Shown here: positions 16,468-24,904 of the stretch, in pieces
How the letters are laid out: the number at the start of each line of letters is the position of its first letter
How positions within the stretch are numbered: position 1 is the stretch's first letter
Source of the DNA: VAZQ01 sp036557665
GTDB lineage: Bacteria; Pseudomonadota; Alphaproteobacteria; Rhizobiales; Xanthobacteraceae
Direction: 5' to 3'
DNA length: 64,000 bases
NCBI GenBank assembly: GCA_036557665.1
Contig: DATBHG010000130.1
Coordinates: forward strand, 58,562 to 122,561
The notes under the pieces: generated by a model
Told to the model about the DNA's origin: nothing
Databases searched by the model: none
The model's input: only the letters and a program-made list of their open reading frames with translations
Made by a program: the position numbers and the translations under genes

Positions 16468-17448
16468 ATGACCATTCGCGTCGCTGCCATCGAGGTGAGT
16501 CATTGGCATGCGCTCAATGATGCCGCCTATCTGCGCCACCTCGTCGCCATGCCCGATGTGGAGCTCGTTGCCATTCAGGACTCCGATCCCGCTGTCGTCG
16601 CAAGGCGCTCCGCCGAGGTGGGCAGCCCGAGGACCTTCACCGACTACCGGGAGATGCTTGCGGCCACCCGTCCCGACTTCGTCGTGGCGCTCGGGCGTCA
16701 TCGCCGGATGGCAGCGATCGCCCACGACCTGCTCGATCAGGGCTATCCATTCCTGATGGAGAAGCCGATGGGGATCAACGCCGACGAGGTGGAGGCGGTG
16801 GCGGCCAAGGCAAAGCGACTCAACGCGTTCGTCGCCGTGCCGCTGGCGCAGCGTTATTCGCCTTTCGCCACGCGCGCCCGCGAGCTCATCGCGGCAGGCC
16901 GCTTCGGCCCGCTATCGCACATCTATGCTCGCATCAATCGGCCCGGGCCGGCGCGCTACCCGGCCTGGGATTGTCCCTGGATGCTCGATCCGGCCGAGGC
17001 AGGCGGCGGCTCTCTGCGCAACCTCGGCTCGCACGGGCTGGATATGTTCCTCCATCTCACCGGCGAGGAGGCGCAGGTCACGGCTGCACAGCTGAGCCGC
17101 CGCGCGCATGACTGCGCGGTCGAGGACTACGCTTCCGTCATGCTCCGCTCGGCGAGCGGCATTCTCGGCACCGTTGAGGTCGGCAATGGCTTTCCGCGCG
17201 ACGGCACCGATGGCGAGTGGAAGCTCGCCGGCCGCGACGCCATTCTCACCATGAAGGATGGCGTCCTCAAGCTCGCGACCCGCGACTGCGACGAGATCCT
17301 TCCAGGCACCGGCATCACCGCGCCCTATCTCACCGTGGTGCGCGATGCGCTCGATCACTGGCAGCGCGGCGCGCCGCCCCCGATTGGCGTGCACGACTGC
17401 CTGCGCGCCGTGCGGCTGATTGATGCGGCTTACGCGCTCTCGGCGTGA
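16468..17448 (+). CDS. Gfo/Idh/MocA family oxidoreductase
   Basis: This 326-aa protein is a likely NAD(P)-dependent sugar or polyol-type dehydrogenase. The N-terminal Rossmann domain (VAAIEVSHWHALN, ELVAIQDSD) lacks the strict GxGxxG pattern. The EKPMG signature (about residue 95) and the C-terminal domain with GGGSLRNLGSHGLDMFLHLTG fit the family. The frame is open upstream, but ATG 16468 lies directly after the DUF1194 stop and gives the usual N-terminus. Upstream GXGXXG loss and His-rich substitutions (SHWHA) suggest an atypical cofactor loop. The hydratase-like gene follows after 64 bp. Confidence 0.84.
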   Translation: MTIRVAAIEVSHWHALNDAAYLRHLVAMPDVELVAIQDSDPAVVARRSAEVGSPRTFTDYREMLAATRPDFVVALGRHRRMAAIAHDLLDQGYPFLMEKPMGINADEVEAVAAKAKRLNAFVAVPLAQRYSPFATRARELIAAGRFGPLSHIYARINRPGPARYPAWDCPWMLDPAEAGGGSLRNLGSHGLDMFLHLTGEEAQVTAAQLSRRAHDCAVEDYASVMLRSASGILGTVEVGNGFPRDGTDGEWKLAGRDAILTMKDGVLKLATRDCDEILPGTGITAPYLTVVRDALDHWQRGAPPPIGVHDCLRAVRLIDAAYALSA

Positions 17449-17512
17449 TGCCCGGCGCCCCGCGGGACATCGTGGAGCGTCCGCTTACGTGGACGATGAC
17501 GACAGAGGCACG

Positions 17513-18322
17513 ATGCCCGCCGATATTTGCATCATTGCCGACGAGGTCGTTGCGGCGCTTGGGAGCTGCCGCCAGATAGCGCCGTTCACCTCGCGGCCCG
17601 CCGGCCTGACGCTCGACGAGGCTTACCGCGTCACCGCCCTGGTCGATCAAGAACGCGAAGCGCGAGGCGACAAGCGGCTTGGACGCAAGATTGGCTTCAC
17701 CAATCGCACCATCTGGGACCAATACAAGGTATATGCGCCGATCTGGGGCTATATCTACGATTCGAGCGCGCATGATCTTGAAAGCACGGCCGCATTGCCG
17801 CTCTCCGGATTTGTTGAGCCGCGCATCGAGCCTGAGGTCGTGTTCGGCCTCGGCTGCGCGCCCGCTACGGATATGGACGAGTCCGCGCTCCTGTCCTGCG
17901 TGGAGTGGGTGGCGCATGGATTCGAGATCGTGCAATCGATTTTTCCGCAGTGGCGATTCTCCGCGGCCGACACTGTCGCCGCGAACGGCTTGCATGGCGC
18001 GCTGCTCATCGGGCCGCGCCATACGATTGCTTCGCACGCGGCGCAATGGCAGACACCGCTCTCGACCTTCGAGATCGAGCTTCTTTGCAATGGCCGCCTC
18101 ATTGACCGCGGCCGCGCCGAGAACGTTCTCGGCGGACCTGTTTCGGCGCTCCGTCATCTCGTCGCTTTGCTGGCGGGCGATGCGACCAATCCGCCGCTCG
18201 CCGGCGGCGAGATCGTGACCACGGGTACGCTCACCCGTGCCATGCCGGTGAAGCCCGGTGAGACCTGGAGCACAGCGATTCACGGCATCGCGCTGCCCGG
18301 GATCGCACTGCGTCTTGATTAG
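17513..18322 (+). CDS. 2-keto-4-pentenoate hydratase / 4-oxalocrotonate decarboxylase-like (MhpD, FAH superfamily)
   Basis: The protein (269 aa) matches the MhpD/DmpE/DmpH branch of the fumarylacetoacetate hydrolase superfamily. Evidence includes LTLDEAYRVTALV near the N-terminus, GRKIGFTN, and the metal-binding acidic residues in EPRIEPEVVFGL followed by CVEWVAHGFEIV. Family members hydrate 2-oxopent-4-enoates or decarboxylate oxalocrotonate in aromatic meta-cleavage pathways. No other meta-cleavage genes are adjacent, so the pathway is uncertain. The start is ATG 17513 with AGAGG upstream; the open frame extends back into the Gfo/Idh gene but has no support there. Confidence 0.84.
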   Translation: MPADICIIADEVVAALGSCRQIAPFTSRPAGLTLDEAYRVTALVDQEREARGDKRLGRKIGFTNRTIWDQYKVYAPIWGYIYDSSAHDLESTAALPLSGFVEPRIEPEVVFGLGCAPATDMDESALLSCVEWVAHGFEIVQSIFPQWRFSAADTVAANGLHGALLIGPRHTIASHAAQWQTPLSTFEIELLCNGRLIDRGRAENVLGGPVSALRHLVALLAGDATNPPLAGGEIVTTGTLTRAMPVKPGETWSTAIHGIALPGIALRLD

Positions 18323-18435
18323 ACTTCGATGCTTCCCTGCCTGCCTGTAACGAGCTACCGCCGGATAGCGCCCGGCGGGGTCTATAATGCTGCCGGGTGG
18401 GCGATCGGCACGTTGCTGCCACCAGAGTACGACCG

Positions 18436-18711
18436 ATGCGTTGTACGGCATGCGGTAGTGATTTGATCCTCAGTCACGTAACTCCTGAGGATCGGGTGCT
18501 TGCCCCCGGATTCGAGCACCACACCTTTATTTGTCCGGGATGCCACGGCACAGAGCGTCGATTGGTGTTCACGAGACACGGGCGTGAGGATGACGGCAAG
18601 CCGGCGCCAAGTCTGCCATCCCTTGCTGCGCCCGCCGCAAAAACGCAGAAGGAACAAATTGCTGCTCCAGGTCTTTTAGCACGCGTGGTGGCCCGGTTGC
18701 GCGGGCACTAG
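18436..18711 (+). CDS. Small zinc-ribbon protein (91 aa)
   Basis: The protein begins MRCTACGSD with a CxxC, then a second CxxC in FICPGCHGTERRLVF: a four-cysteine zinc ribbon within the first 50 residues. A low-complexity Ala/Pro linker and a basic hydrophobic tail follow. No enzyme domain is visible. The neighbouring gene at 18742 encodes a protein with the same layout (CxxCG, then CPTCRRTERRLV), so the two are probably diverged tandem copies. The function is unknown; DNA/RNA or protein binding is an inference. Confidence 0.65.
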   Translation: MRCTACGSDLILSHVTPEDRVLAPGFEHHTFICPGCHGTERRLVFTRHGREDDGKPAPSLPSLAAPAAKTQKEQIAAPGLLARVVARLRGH

Positions 18712-18741
18712 ACTGGGCTCGTTACTGCTGAGGTGCACGTG

Positions 18742-19131
18742 ATGCATTGTCTGCCGTGCGGCACGGAAATGCGATTTGTGCGGGTGGTGCCGTACCAGGC
18801 GATGCTCAAGACCCGCGAGCTGCACCTGTTCGAGTGCCCGACGTGTAGGCGTACCGAACGCCGGCTCGTGTCCGCTCACAATATCGGGCCGCTCTCCGGC
18901 GAACGAATGGAGCTTGCCACCGCCTCGTCGCCGCTGCTTGCGCCTGCAATGGAGCGGATCACGGCTTTGGCTCGCAACGGCTCGATGCACGTCGGCAGGA
19001 TGCTCTACAACACGCTCGCTTCGGCATCAGCGCGGCTGGGCTCTCTCCAGCAGAAAATCCCGGTTGTCGTCCGCAATGCATGGCAGCGCGCGCTCGCAAG
19101 CCTGGGCAGCCCTCCGAAAGGAACGTTGTGA
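18742..19131 (+). CDS. Small zinc-ribbon protein (129 aa), paralogue of the preceding gene
   Basis: The N-terminus MHCLPCGTEM and the later ECPTCRRTERRLVS supply two CxxC pairs spaced as in the gene just upstream; the TERRLV segment after the second pair is shared. The C-terminal half (residues about 60-129) is an alpha-helical extension unlike the neighbour. The start could also be GTG 18733, in frame. GAGG lies about 9 nt before ATG 18742. It lies 30 bp after the preceding gene in the same direction, so co-transcription is likely. No function is known. Confidence 0.65.
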   Translation: MHCLPCGTEMRFVRVVPYQAMLKTRELHLFECPTCRRTERRLVSAHNIGPLSGERMELATASSPLLAPAMERITALARNGSMHVGRMLYNTLASASARLGSLQQKIPVVVRNAWQRALASLGSPPKGTL

Positions 19132-19399
19132 AAGTAGAGTGCCTTCGGAGGAAATGTGCTCATAATCAGGGCGCAGCTAGACTTAGACTCGGTCTGTCTG
19201 CCCCAACCTGAGTGTCGTCCGACCAAGCGAGCCCGGCTCCGCCGGGGTCGCGCGAGCTGGGACCCGGTAATCCACGGCCGTAGTGAACGCAGAACATGGC
19301 GCCGATTACTTGGATTTCGCGTCTCGCTCGCGGGGCGAAACCCGGCTTGCTCGGCGGGAATGACACGCGACCCGCTTTATCGGCGGGCCGAGCTCAGCC
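19132..19399. other. Gene-free spacer with REP-like palindromic sequence
   Basis: No gene is supported in this 268-bp spacer between convergent genes. It contains short GC-rich inverted segments (CCCGGCTCCGCCGGG-like at about 19230, and GCGGGGCGAAACCCGGC... at about 19330) of the kind seen in dispersed rhizobial intergenic repeats. Confidence 0.35.
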
Positions 19400-20476
19400 C
19401 TACCTGAGCAGCGCCTGGGTTTCTTCCCATACCCGCCGGACGATCTCGCCGGCCGGTTCCGGTCTGGCCAGGCCGGCGGATTGACCGGCCCAGGCCTGAA
19501 TTCGGTTGATGTCATTTGCCTTCGCGCCGGCCTCGCGCATGGCCTGCGTCAGTCCGCGCTGGATAGGATAGGGAGCCGGCGCTGGAGCGCTCGAGGCCGT
19601 CGCGGCCCGTACATAAGCAGTGGCCAGGCTGCGGCCCGGTCGTCCCGAGAATGCGCGTGTAACCATCGTCTCCTCAGGAGCAGCGTGTCCAAGCGCGTCC
19701 GCCCAGGATGCGGGTAGCCTTGCTTCCGGGCTGCGCAGGAACGCGGTGCCGATCTGCACGGCGCAAGCGCCTAGAAGCAGCGCCGCCGCAGCCCCGCGCC
19801 CATCGGCAATCCCTCCCGTTGCGACCACCGGAATTTTCACGGCATCGACCACCGCCGGCAACAGGCTGAACAGGCCGACCATTCCGGCTTCGGCCTTGGT
19901 CGCGTCGAAAGCGCCGCGATGCCCGCCGGCCTCCATCCCCTGAGCAACGATCACGTCGGCACCGGCGGACTCCGCCGCCTTTGCCTCGCCGACTGTTGTC
20001 GCGTTCGCGAACCACCTGATGCCCCGGCTTTTCATGCGTGCGACGAAGCTTTCCGGGTAGAGTCCCATGATCGACGATATGACCGGCGGACCCGCCTCCA
20101 GCATTGCTTCACACTGTGCTGTGAAATCCGGTGGCGTAACATCGCCCGCTTCCCGCGCGACCTCCGGCCCCCAATTGCCCAGAAAGCGCCGCACCGCGTC
20201 TTCGGCGGCAGCGTCTCGCTTTGGCGGTGGATCGGGAATCCACAAGTTCAGCTGAAAGCCGCCGTTGGTGCCCGCGCGAACGTCTGCTGCCCAGCTCCTG
20301 ATCGCGGCCGGCTGCAGGAGTAGCGCGCCACAGCCGCCCATGCCGCCGGCATTGGCAACTGCAACCGCCAGCGAGGCAGGACAGGCGCTCGCCATTGGCG
20401 CCATCAAGATCGGCACCCGCAGTGTGAACGTATCGCAAAAAGCGCTGGCGCGTTCGAGGGCTGGGTGCTTGGACAT
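19400..20476 (-). CDS. Nitronate monooxygenase (2-nitropropane dioxygenase family)
   Basis: This 358-aa FMN-dependent TIM-barrel enzyme is predicted to oxidise alkyl nitronates. Family features are the N-terminal PILMAPMA substrate/FMN loop, NAGGMGGCGA, the flavin-binding AQGMEAGGHRG (class I signature with the catalytic His region), and VVATGGIADGRG followed by GACAVQIGTAFL. It covers the full length of the family. It sits 11 bp downstream of the LD-carboxypeptidase gene in the same direction, so the two may share a transcript although their known roles differ. Enoyl-ACP reductase-like relatives exist, but the GGHRG motif favours nitronate monooxygenase. Confidence 0.88.
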   Translation of the reverse strand: MSKHPALERASAFCDTFTLRVPILMAPMASACPASLAVAVANAGGMGGCGALLLQPAAIRSWAADVRAGTNGGFQLNLWIPDPPPKRDAAAEDAVRRFLGNWGPEVAREAGDVTPPDFTAQCEAMLEAGPPVISSIMGLYPESFVARMKSRGIRWFANATTVGEAKAAESAGADVIVAQGMEAGGHRGAFDATKAEAGMVGLFSLLPAVVDAVKIPVVATGGIADGRGAAAALLLGACAVQIGTAFLRSPEARLPASWADALGHAAPEETMVTRAFSGRPGRSLATAYVRAATASSAPAPAPYPIQRGLTQAMREAGAKANDINRIQAWAGQSAGLARPEPAGEIVRRVWEETQALLR

Positions 20477-20487
20477 GTCGGCCTAAC

Positions 20488-21363
20488 TTACACAAAAATC
20501 TGCTTTGGTAGTATGGCGCCGCTTGACCCGGCGCCGAACGGAACGACCTTGTTGTTTGCGTCATGGCCGATGTCGGCGCGCCCCAGCCATGCGATCCCGG
20601 CCCTGCGGCACCAGTAGCGGGCAATCTCCTCCTCGTTCATGCCGAAATCCGGCTCGTTCGGAGTGATGGCGCTGCAACGCCCCAGCATGACGCCGGACAC
20701 CCGCCTGATCTCGGCATTGCTGGTGATGTGAAACAGCGACCTGTCGATACGGTACATCGCCTCGCCCACCTCTTCCAGCATGAGCACATGTCCCGCGAGG
20801 TCGGGCTGGAGCGGCGTCCCCAGTATCTGGCTGAGAACCGTGATGTTGAATGCCGCTGCCCTGTTTCCGCTCCTGACCGTGGGCTCCAACGCCTCGGGCG
20901 AGCGATCGACCATCCACCCGAGCGCGCGGGCAACCGCGGCATCTCCAGCCTCGCGCAGGATGTCCTGCGCCACGGGGCCGTGCGCGACAGCTTCGAAGCC
21001 GGCCCGATACAAGGCGGCGAGCAATACGCCGGCATCGCTGTAGCCCACATACGCTTTTCGTCTGGACGCGTGCGTCAGCCTGGATACGATAGCTTCCGCC
21101 ACGCGGCAGCAGCCGTAGCCGCCGCGCGCGAACCACACGGCGTCGTAGCCGGGGTCATTGGCGATATCGACAAACGCCTGTGCGCGGGTTTCGTCGTCCC
21201 CGGCGAAATGCCCGTGCACGGCAAAGCACTGGGGGTGGAACACGACCTCGGGCGTGCGGTCCGGATAGAGCGATTCGGCCAGCGCCGGCACTCTCGCGGC
21301 AACCTCGGGAGACATGGGCGAAGCCGGCGCGACCACGCCGATCCTGCACCTGTCTCTGCTCAT
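20488..21363 (-). CDS. ldcA: LD-carboxypeptidase (peptidase S66), muropeptide recycling
   Basis: The protein is 291 aa, close to the usual size of S66 LD-carboxypeptidases, which remove D-Ala from murein tetrapeptides in the cytosol. The Ser-Glu-His site is visible: the nucleophile in GYSD (S109), a Glu in LMLEEVGEAMYRIDR (E197 or E198) and the His in DIGHDANN (H267). RGGYGCCR is the conserved oxyanion segment. There is no signal peptide, as expected for a recycling enzyme. The gene diverges across 93 bp from an Mpl-like ligase that would use its product. Confidence 0.88.
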   Translation of the reverse strand: MSRDRCRIGVVAPASPMSPEVAARVPALAESLYPDRTPEVVFHPQCFAVHGHFAGDDETRAQAFVDIANDPGYDAVWFARGGYGCCRVAEAIVSRLTHASRRKAYVGYSDAGVLLAALYRAGFEAVAHGPVAQDILREAGDAAVARALGWMVDRSPEALEPTVRSGNRAAAFNITVLSQILGTPLQPDLAGHVLMLEEVGEAMYRIDRSLFHITSNAEIRRVSGVMLGRCSAITPNEPDFGMNEEEIARYWCRRAGIAWLGRADIGHDANNKVVPFGAGSSGAILPKQIFV

Positions 21364-21456
21364 CCGCGCGCCCCGTCAGCATTGCACCGCATCGCCAAGC
21401 CTTTTAGAGCATTCAACCATTGGCGTGGAGCTAGTCCTGGCCGGGATGTTTCGCTG
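21364..21456. promoter_or_regulatory. Shared divergent promoter region, ldcA / mpl-like
   Basis: This 93-bp gap separates two divergent start codons, so both promoters must lie within it or overlap the genes. No clear -35/-10 pair or operator could be read by eye. Confidence 0.4.
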
Positions 21457-22899
21457 ATGTCGCAGCTCCGTGACTACTTTTTCTGCGGGATCGGCGGCAG
21501 CGGCATGACCCCGCTTGCTCTGATCGTCCAGGCGAGGGGCGCACTGGTCGAAGGGTCCGATCGCGCGCTCGATCAGGGACGCAACGCCGAAAGGTTCGAG
21601 TTTCTGCGTGCACGGGGCGTGCGGCTGCATCCGCAGGACGGCAGCGGCATCACGCGGGCGGGTCAGATCCTGGTCACATCTGCTGCCGTCGAGGAGACGG
21701 TACCGGACGTGCAAGCGGCGCGTCGCGTTGGTGCCCCGATCATCACCCGCGCAAAGCTGCTCGCCGACCTCTTCAACTCCGCCGGTTTCCCGATTGGTGT
21801 TGCCGGGACCAGCGGCAAGTCCACCACGGTCGGCATGCTCGGCTGGATCCTGGATCGTGCCGGAAGGACCCCGACCATCATGAATGGCGCAGACATGAAA
21901 AACTTCATGGATGCGGGCTCGCCTTTTGCCAGCGCAAGCGTCGGCGAGGGCGAGATTTTCGTCAGCGAAGTGGACGAGAGCGACGGCTCGATCGCGTTGT
22001 TCGAGCCTCGCCTCGCCGTGGTGAACAACATCTCGTTGGATCATAAATCGCTGGACGAGCTGCGCCCGCTCTTCCGCGGATTCGTTTCCGGGGCGCAGAG
22101 CGTGGCGCTCAATCTCGATAATGCGGAAACCGCGGCGCTCATGGTCGGTCTGAAACCGGGGCAGGCGGTGACGTACAGTCTGGCTGCTGCGCAGGCCGAC
22201 CTGGTCGCCTCTCGACCGCGGCGATCGCCGGCTGGAATCGCATTTCAGGTGAAGGTGCACGATGGCGGCGAGGCCGCCGAGGTGCAGCTGCAAGTGCCGG
22301 GGCTGCACAACGTGGCCAACGCGCTCGCCGCTCTGTCTGCCGCGAAGGTCTGCGGCGTGAGCCTCGCCACGGCGGCGGCGCATCTGTCCGAGTTCAGCGG
22401 TATCCGCCGGCGGCTGGAGGTCGTAGGCACCGCAAAGGACATAACCGTCATCGATGACTTTGCCCATAACCCCGACAAGATCTTGGCCACGCTCGAGACC
22501 CTGCACGCCTTTCCCGGCCGGCTGCTGTTGATGTTCCAGCCGCATGGCTATGGGCCTATTCGTCTGATGCGGGACGCCTTGGTCGAGTGCTTTGCAAGCG
22601 GGCTGCAGGAGGAGGACGTCCTGGTCATGCCCGAGCCGGTCTATTTCGGTGGTACGGTCGACCGCAGCGTCGGCAGCCGCGATATTGTTGGTGATATTGA
22701 GCGCCGGGGGCGAAAGGCCCTGGCGTTTTCCGACCGCGCCGTCTGCGGCGACCTCCTGCTGGAGCTGGCGCGGCGTGGCGACCGCATCGTGGTGATGGGT
22801 GCCCGCGACGATTCGCTTTCGCAGTTCGCGCGTGAGCTGCTCAGGCGGATCGCGGCAGGAGAAGAGCCTGTTATCGCTTCGGCAGGGTCGGCGCCCTGA
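21457..22899 (+). CDS. mpl: Mur ligase family protein, probable UDP-MurNAc:tripeptide ligase (Mpl-like)
   Basis: This 480-aa ATP-dependent ligase has the MurC/Mpl N-terminal dinucleotide-like loop (FFCGIGGSGMTPLA), the P-loop GTSGKST (residues about 112-118), the NNISLDHKSLDEL central-domain segment and the C-terminal-domain signature DDFAHNPDK with FQPHGYGP. MurC and Mpl are close relatives. The divergent LD-carboxypeptidase partner, and the absence of any cell-division/wall cluster, favour Mpl, which re-attaches L-Ala-D-Glu-mDAP to UDP-MurNAc. The open frame continues upstream across the ldcA gene, but ATG 21457 gives the normal N-terminus. Its last 29 bp overlap the convergent hypothetical gene. 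Confidence 0.8.
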   Translation: MSQLRDYFFCGIGGSGMTPLALIVQARGALVEGSDRALDQGRNAERFEFLRARGVRLHPQDGSGITRAGQILVTSAAVEETVPDVQAARRVGAPIITRAKLLADLFNSAGFPIGVAGTSGKSTTVGMLGWILDRAGRTPTIMNGADMKNFMDAGSPFASASVGEGEIFVSEVDESDGSIALFEPRLAVVNNISLDHKSLDELRPLFRGFVSGAQSVALNLDNAETAALMVGLKPGQAVTYSLAAAQADLVASRPRRSPAGIAFQVKVHDGGEAAEVQLQVPGLHNVANALAALSAAKVCGVSLATAAAHLSEFSGIRRRLEVVGTAKDITVIDDFAHNPDKILATLETLHAFPGRLLLMFQPHGYGPIRLMRDALVECFASGLQEEDVLVMPEPVYFGGTVDRSVGSRDIVGDIERRGRKALAFSDRAVCGDLLLELARRGDRIVVMGARDDSLSQFARELLRRIAAGEEPVIASAGSAP

Positions 22900-23326
22900 G
22901 TGATGGAGGATCGCTCGCTGCCGTCAGGTATGGCGGCACCACCCAGCTGCCCCCGACGCCGAACGGGCCGGAGAGGTCCTCACCGACGATCAGCTCCACC
23001 GGCGCATCGTCGAGCCAGTTGGCCTGGACATCCGACCTCTCATCCGCCGTGACTTTCACCACCACAATGGCCGGTCCCGCTTCTCTCTTCTCCGGCACTG
23101 CCGATGCGGCTCTCCTGGCCGGCTCGGCGCTTGCCCAGGTGAACGCCGATTTGGGCGGCATCGTTTGACCTTCGCGCAGGAACCAGCATCGTTTGCCGTC
23201 GATCTCTCGCCATGACCAGTGGCCGGCCTGCTCGCGTCCCGCCGCCTCCTGACAGCGGATCGCGGCGGCTGCGGTGCTGGCGGCGCTCGTCGAGAGCAAG
23301 AGAACGGCGGCGACAATGGCCTTCAT
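22871..23326 (-). CDS. Exported hypothetical protein (151 aa)
   Basis: The protein has a signal peptide (residues about 1-22, ending STAAAA) followed by a short conserved-looking segment GHWSWREIDGKRCWFLREGQTM, a pattern I associate with small exported rhizobial proteins of unknown role. The remainder is low-complexity and Pro-rich. GTG 23332 is an alternative start two codons earlier. The 3' end overlaps the Mur ligase gene by 29 bp in convergent orientation. No function can be proposed. Confidence 0.6.
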   Translation of the reverse strand: MKAIVAAVLLLSTSAASTAAAAIRCQEAAGREQAGHWSWREIDGKRCWFLREGQTMPPKSAFTWASAEPARRAASAVPEKREAGPAIVVVKVTADERSDVQANWLDDAPVELIVGEDLSGPFGVGGSWVVPPYLTAASDPPSLRAPTLPKR

Positions 23327-23553
23327 TGACACTCATCCGGGTTTCCGCACGGGAGCGTAGCTTCGTGTTCTGATAAAGACGACAAAAGTGTCCAAAAAAG
23401 TGTTCCAATTGGGGGCAAACCGTCTTTCAGCTCCGAGATAAAGTCGGGTGGAAAAGCCGATGACCGTTCCCGGTTACCGCCCTCGGCGCCACTTCAGCCG
23501 CAATGCTGGTGCTTCTCTGTAGGGGCCGCCGCGCGCCCTCGAGAGATCGCCGC

Positions 23554-23796
23554 ATGTCGTTTTTTCGCTGCAGCAACTGTGGTTGTGTCGAGGACACCGT
23601 ACTCTGCAATTATTGGGCGGCGAGGGTCCGGGAGACACCCACGCTGTGCTCCGCTTGCGATGACAAGATCGGGAAGTGGCATGGGCAGTTTCCTCGGGAA
23701 TCGGCCGAAGGCTGGATCGCGGACGAGCGCGGGTTCCTCTTCAGGAGGACCGAGGTCGAGCACTGGCTGGGTCAGCCGATCGACTTCATTGCGTGA
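23554..23796 (+). CDS. Small CxxC zinc-ribbon protein (80 aa)
   Basis: This small cytosolic protein starts MSFFRCSNCGCVEDT and has a second pair in LCSACDDKIGKWHGQF, giving a four-cysteine zinc-binding module. The C-terminal part (GWIADERGFLFRRTEVEHW) looks globular. GAGAG lies just before the ATG. The frame is open further upstream, but that part is arginine-rich and unsupported. It differs from the pair at 18.4-19.1 kb in its spacing. The function is unknown. Confidence 0.6.
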   Translation: MSFFRCSNCGCVEDTVLCNYWAARVRETPTLCSACDDKIGKWHGQFPRESAEGWIADERGFLFRRTEVEHWLGQPIDFIA

Positions 23797-23942
23797 AGTG
23801 CGCTCGATTGCGTTGAAATTTTCATCGCGGAGCTTGCCCGAGCCAACCAAGTCTTATTTGCCGCGATTTTCACCCATGGTTTTGTCCTATTTGCATGTTT
23901 TTCGTCGATCCTGGAGATCTTGGTCGATTCGAGGGACGGGGC

Positions 23943-24230
23943 ATGCGCCAGCTAGGGCTAACACTTGCGGTGTCAATATTGCTGATGGGAGCTGTCGGGC
24001 CGTCGCTCGCCCAGTCGGTCCGCATTGGACCTGGCGGGGTGGAGATCAGGCCTGGAGAGCGGCCTCCTCCGCGCGATGAAATCAGCGACCGCATGCTCGA
24101 GCTCAGGGTAGCCTGCGACCGGGGCGACAGGCGCGCATGCGTGCGCATGGGGATCATCATCGGAGAGCACCGGGAACGCCACGACGAATGGCGCCGGCAG
24201 CACCCGGAGGTTTTCTTCTACGAACGGTAA
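23943..24230 (+). CDS. Small exported hypothetical protein (95 aa)
   Basis: The sequence has a clear signal peptide (residues about 1-24, PSLAQS), then a short charged region (VRIGPGGVEIRPGERPPPRDE) and a helical segment with a Cys pair (ACDRGDRRACVRMG). The chosen ATG is preceded by GGGACGGGG. Similar GPGGVEI-containing exported peptides occur in related bacteria as far as I recall. No known domain was recognised. Confidence 0.6.
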   Translation: MRQLGLTLAVSILLMGAVGPSLAQSVRIGPGGVEIRPGERPPPRDEISDRMLELRVACDRGDRRACVRMGIIIGEHRERHDEWRRQHPEVFFYER

Positions 24231-24311
24231 CGTGGGTCAGCTGCAAGTCGGTTGCTGAACGCCGGATTGTGCGGGGCAACCCACCGCATGATTTTCGGTC
24301 GGCTCCAGCCA

Positions 24312-24341
24312 TGCAAGAAAGACCCCGCCGGATGGGCGGGG
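24312..24341 (-). terminator. Rho-independent terminator of the small minus-strand gene
   Basis: On the minus strand CCCCGCC (24341-24335) pairs with GGCGGGG (24329-24323) in a 7-bp perfect stem with a 5-nt loop, followed by the T-rich tail TCTTTCTT. This is the cleanest intrinsic terminator in the window. It lies 28 bp after the stop of the gene at 24369. Confidence 0.75.
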
Positions 24342-24368
24342 CAAGAAAGCTACGAGGTAAAGCTTGTT

Positions 24369-24638
24369 TTAGCGTCCGATCTCCACATCAACACCGGGGC
24401 GGCGGTCTCTTTCTTTGATCTCGACGCCGGGTTCGCGGCGCCGGTTCCGCTCCTCGATGACGACATTATGATCGCGCGAGTCCCGGCCGACCGTCGCGTT
24501 CGGTTCATGCACGCAGCTGGTCGAGCAGGCCGGTCCAACGCAGTTCTTGTCGCATACTTCCGCGGCGCCTGCGGGCGTGAGAAGTGCGGCCGAACCTGCG
24601 AGGGTAGCCATGATTGTCAACACATGGGCAGTTCGCAT
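24369..24638 (-). CDS. Small exported Cys-containing hypothetical protein (89 aa)
   Basis: The protein has a signal peptide (residues about 1-25, cleavage after PAGAA) and then four closely spaced cysteines (VCDKNCVGPACSTSC), which could form disulfides in the periplasm. The last 40 residues are Arg/Glu/Asp-rich with an imperfect repeat (EIKERDRR). GGAG lies 6 nt upstream of the ATG, and an intrinsic terminator follows, so this is a self-contained transcription unit. The function is unknown. Confidence 0.62.
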   Translation of the reverse strand: MRTAHVLTIMATLAGSAALLTPAGAAEVCDKNCVGPACSTSCVHEPNATVGRDSRDHNVVIEERNRRREPGVEIKERDRRPGVDVEIGR

Positions 24639-24904
24639 CTTGCGCTCCGTTTTAGGTGTCGATAATCGGCAACGCCAGAATACGAGTGCTGTTCCCGGGC
24701 CAGCTCTGAATTTTATAAAGTCCTCCTACGCCACTGAGGCGCCACAGAAAATTTGTGGAACACCCAGTTGCTCGCAAGTTGCATCCACGATGTGTCGACG
24801 CCTCAGAGACAACATGGCTTTCTTATCGCCAGCGCGAGCTGGCATTCACGATCGCATTGGCGAGCATCTCGGATTCGCCGCCTGAGGTAACCGCCCGGCA
24901 CCCC

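Noticed and set aside
20563..21456. N-terminal extension of the Mpl-like frame across the LD-carboxypeptidase gene
   Set aside because: The extension is antisense to ldcA, which has all catalytic residues; the Mur-ligase N-terminal loop begins at ATG 21457.
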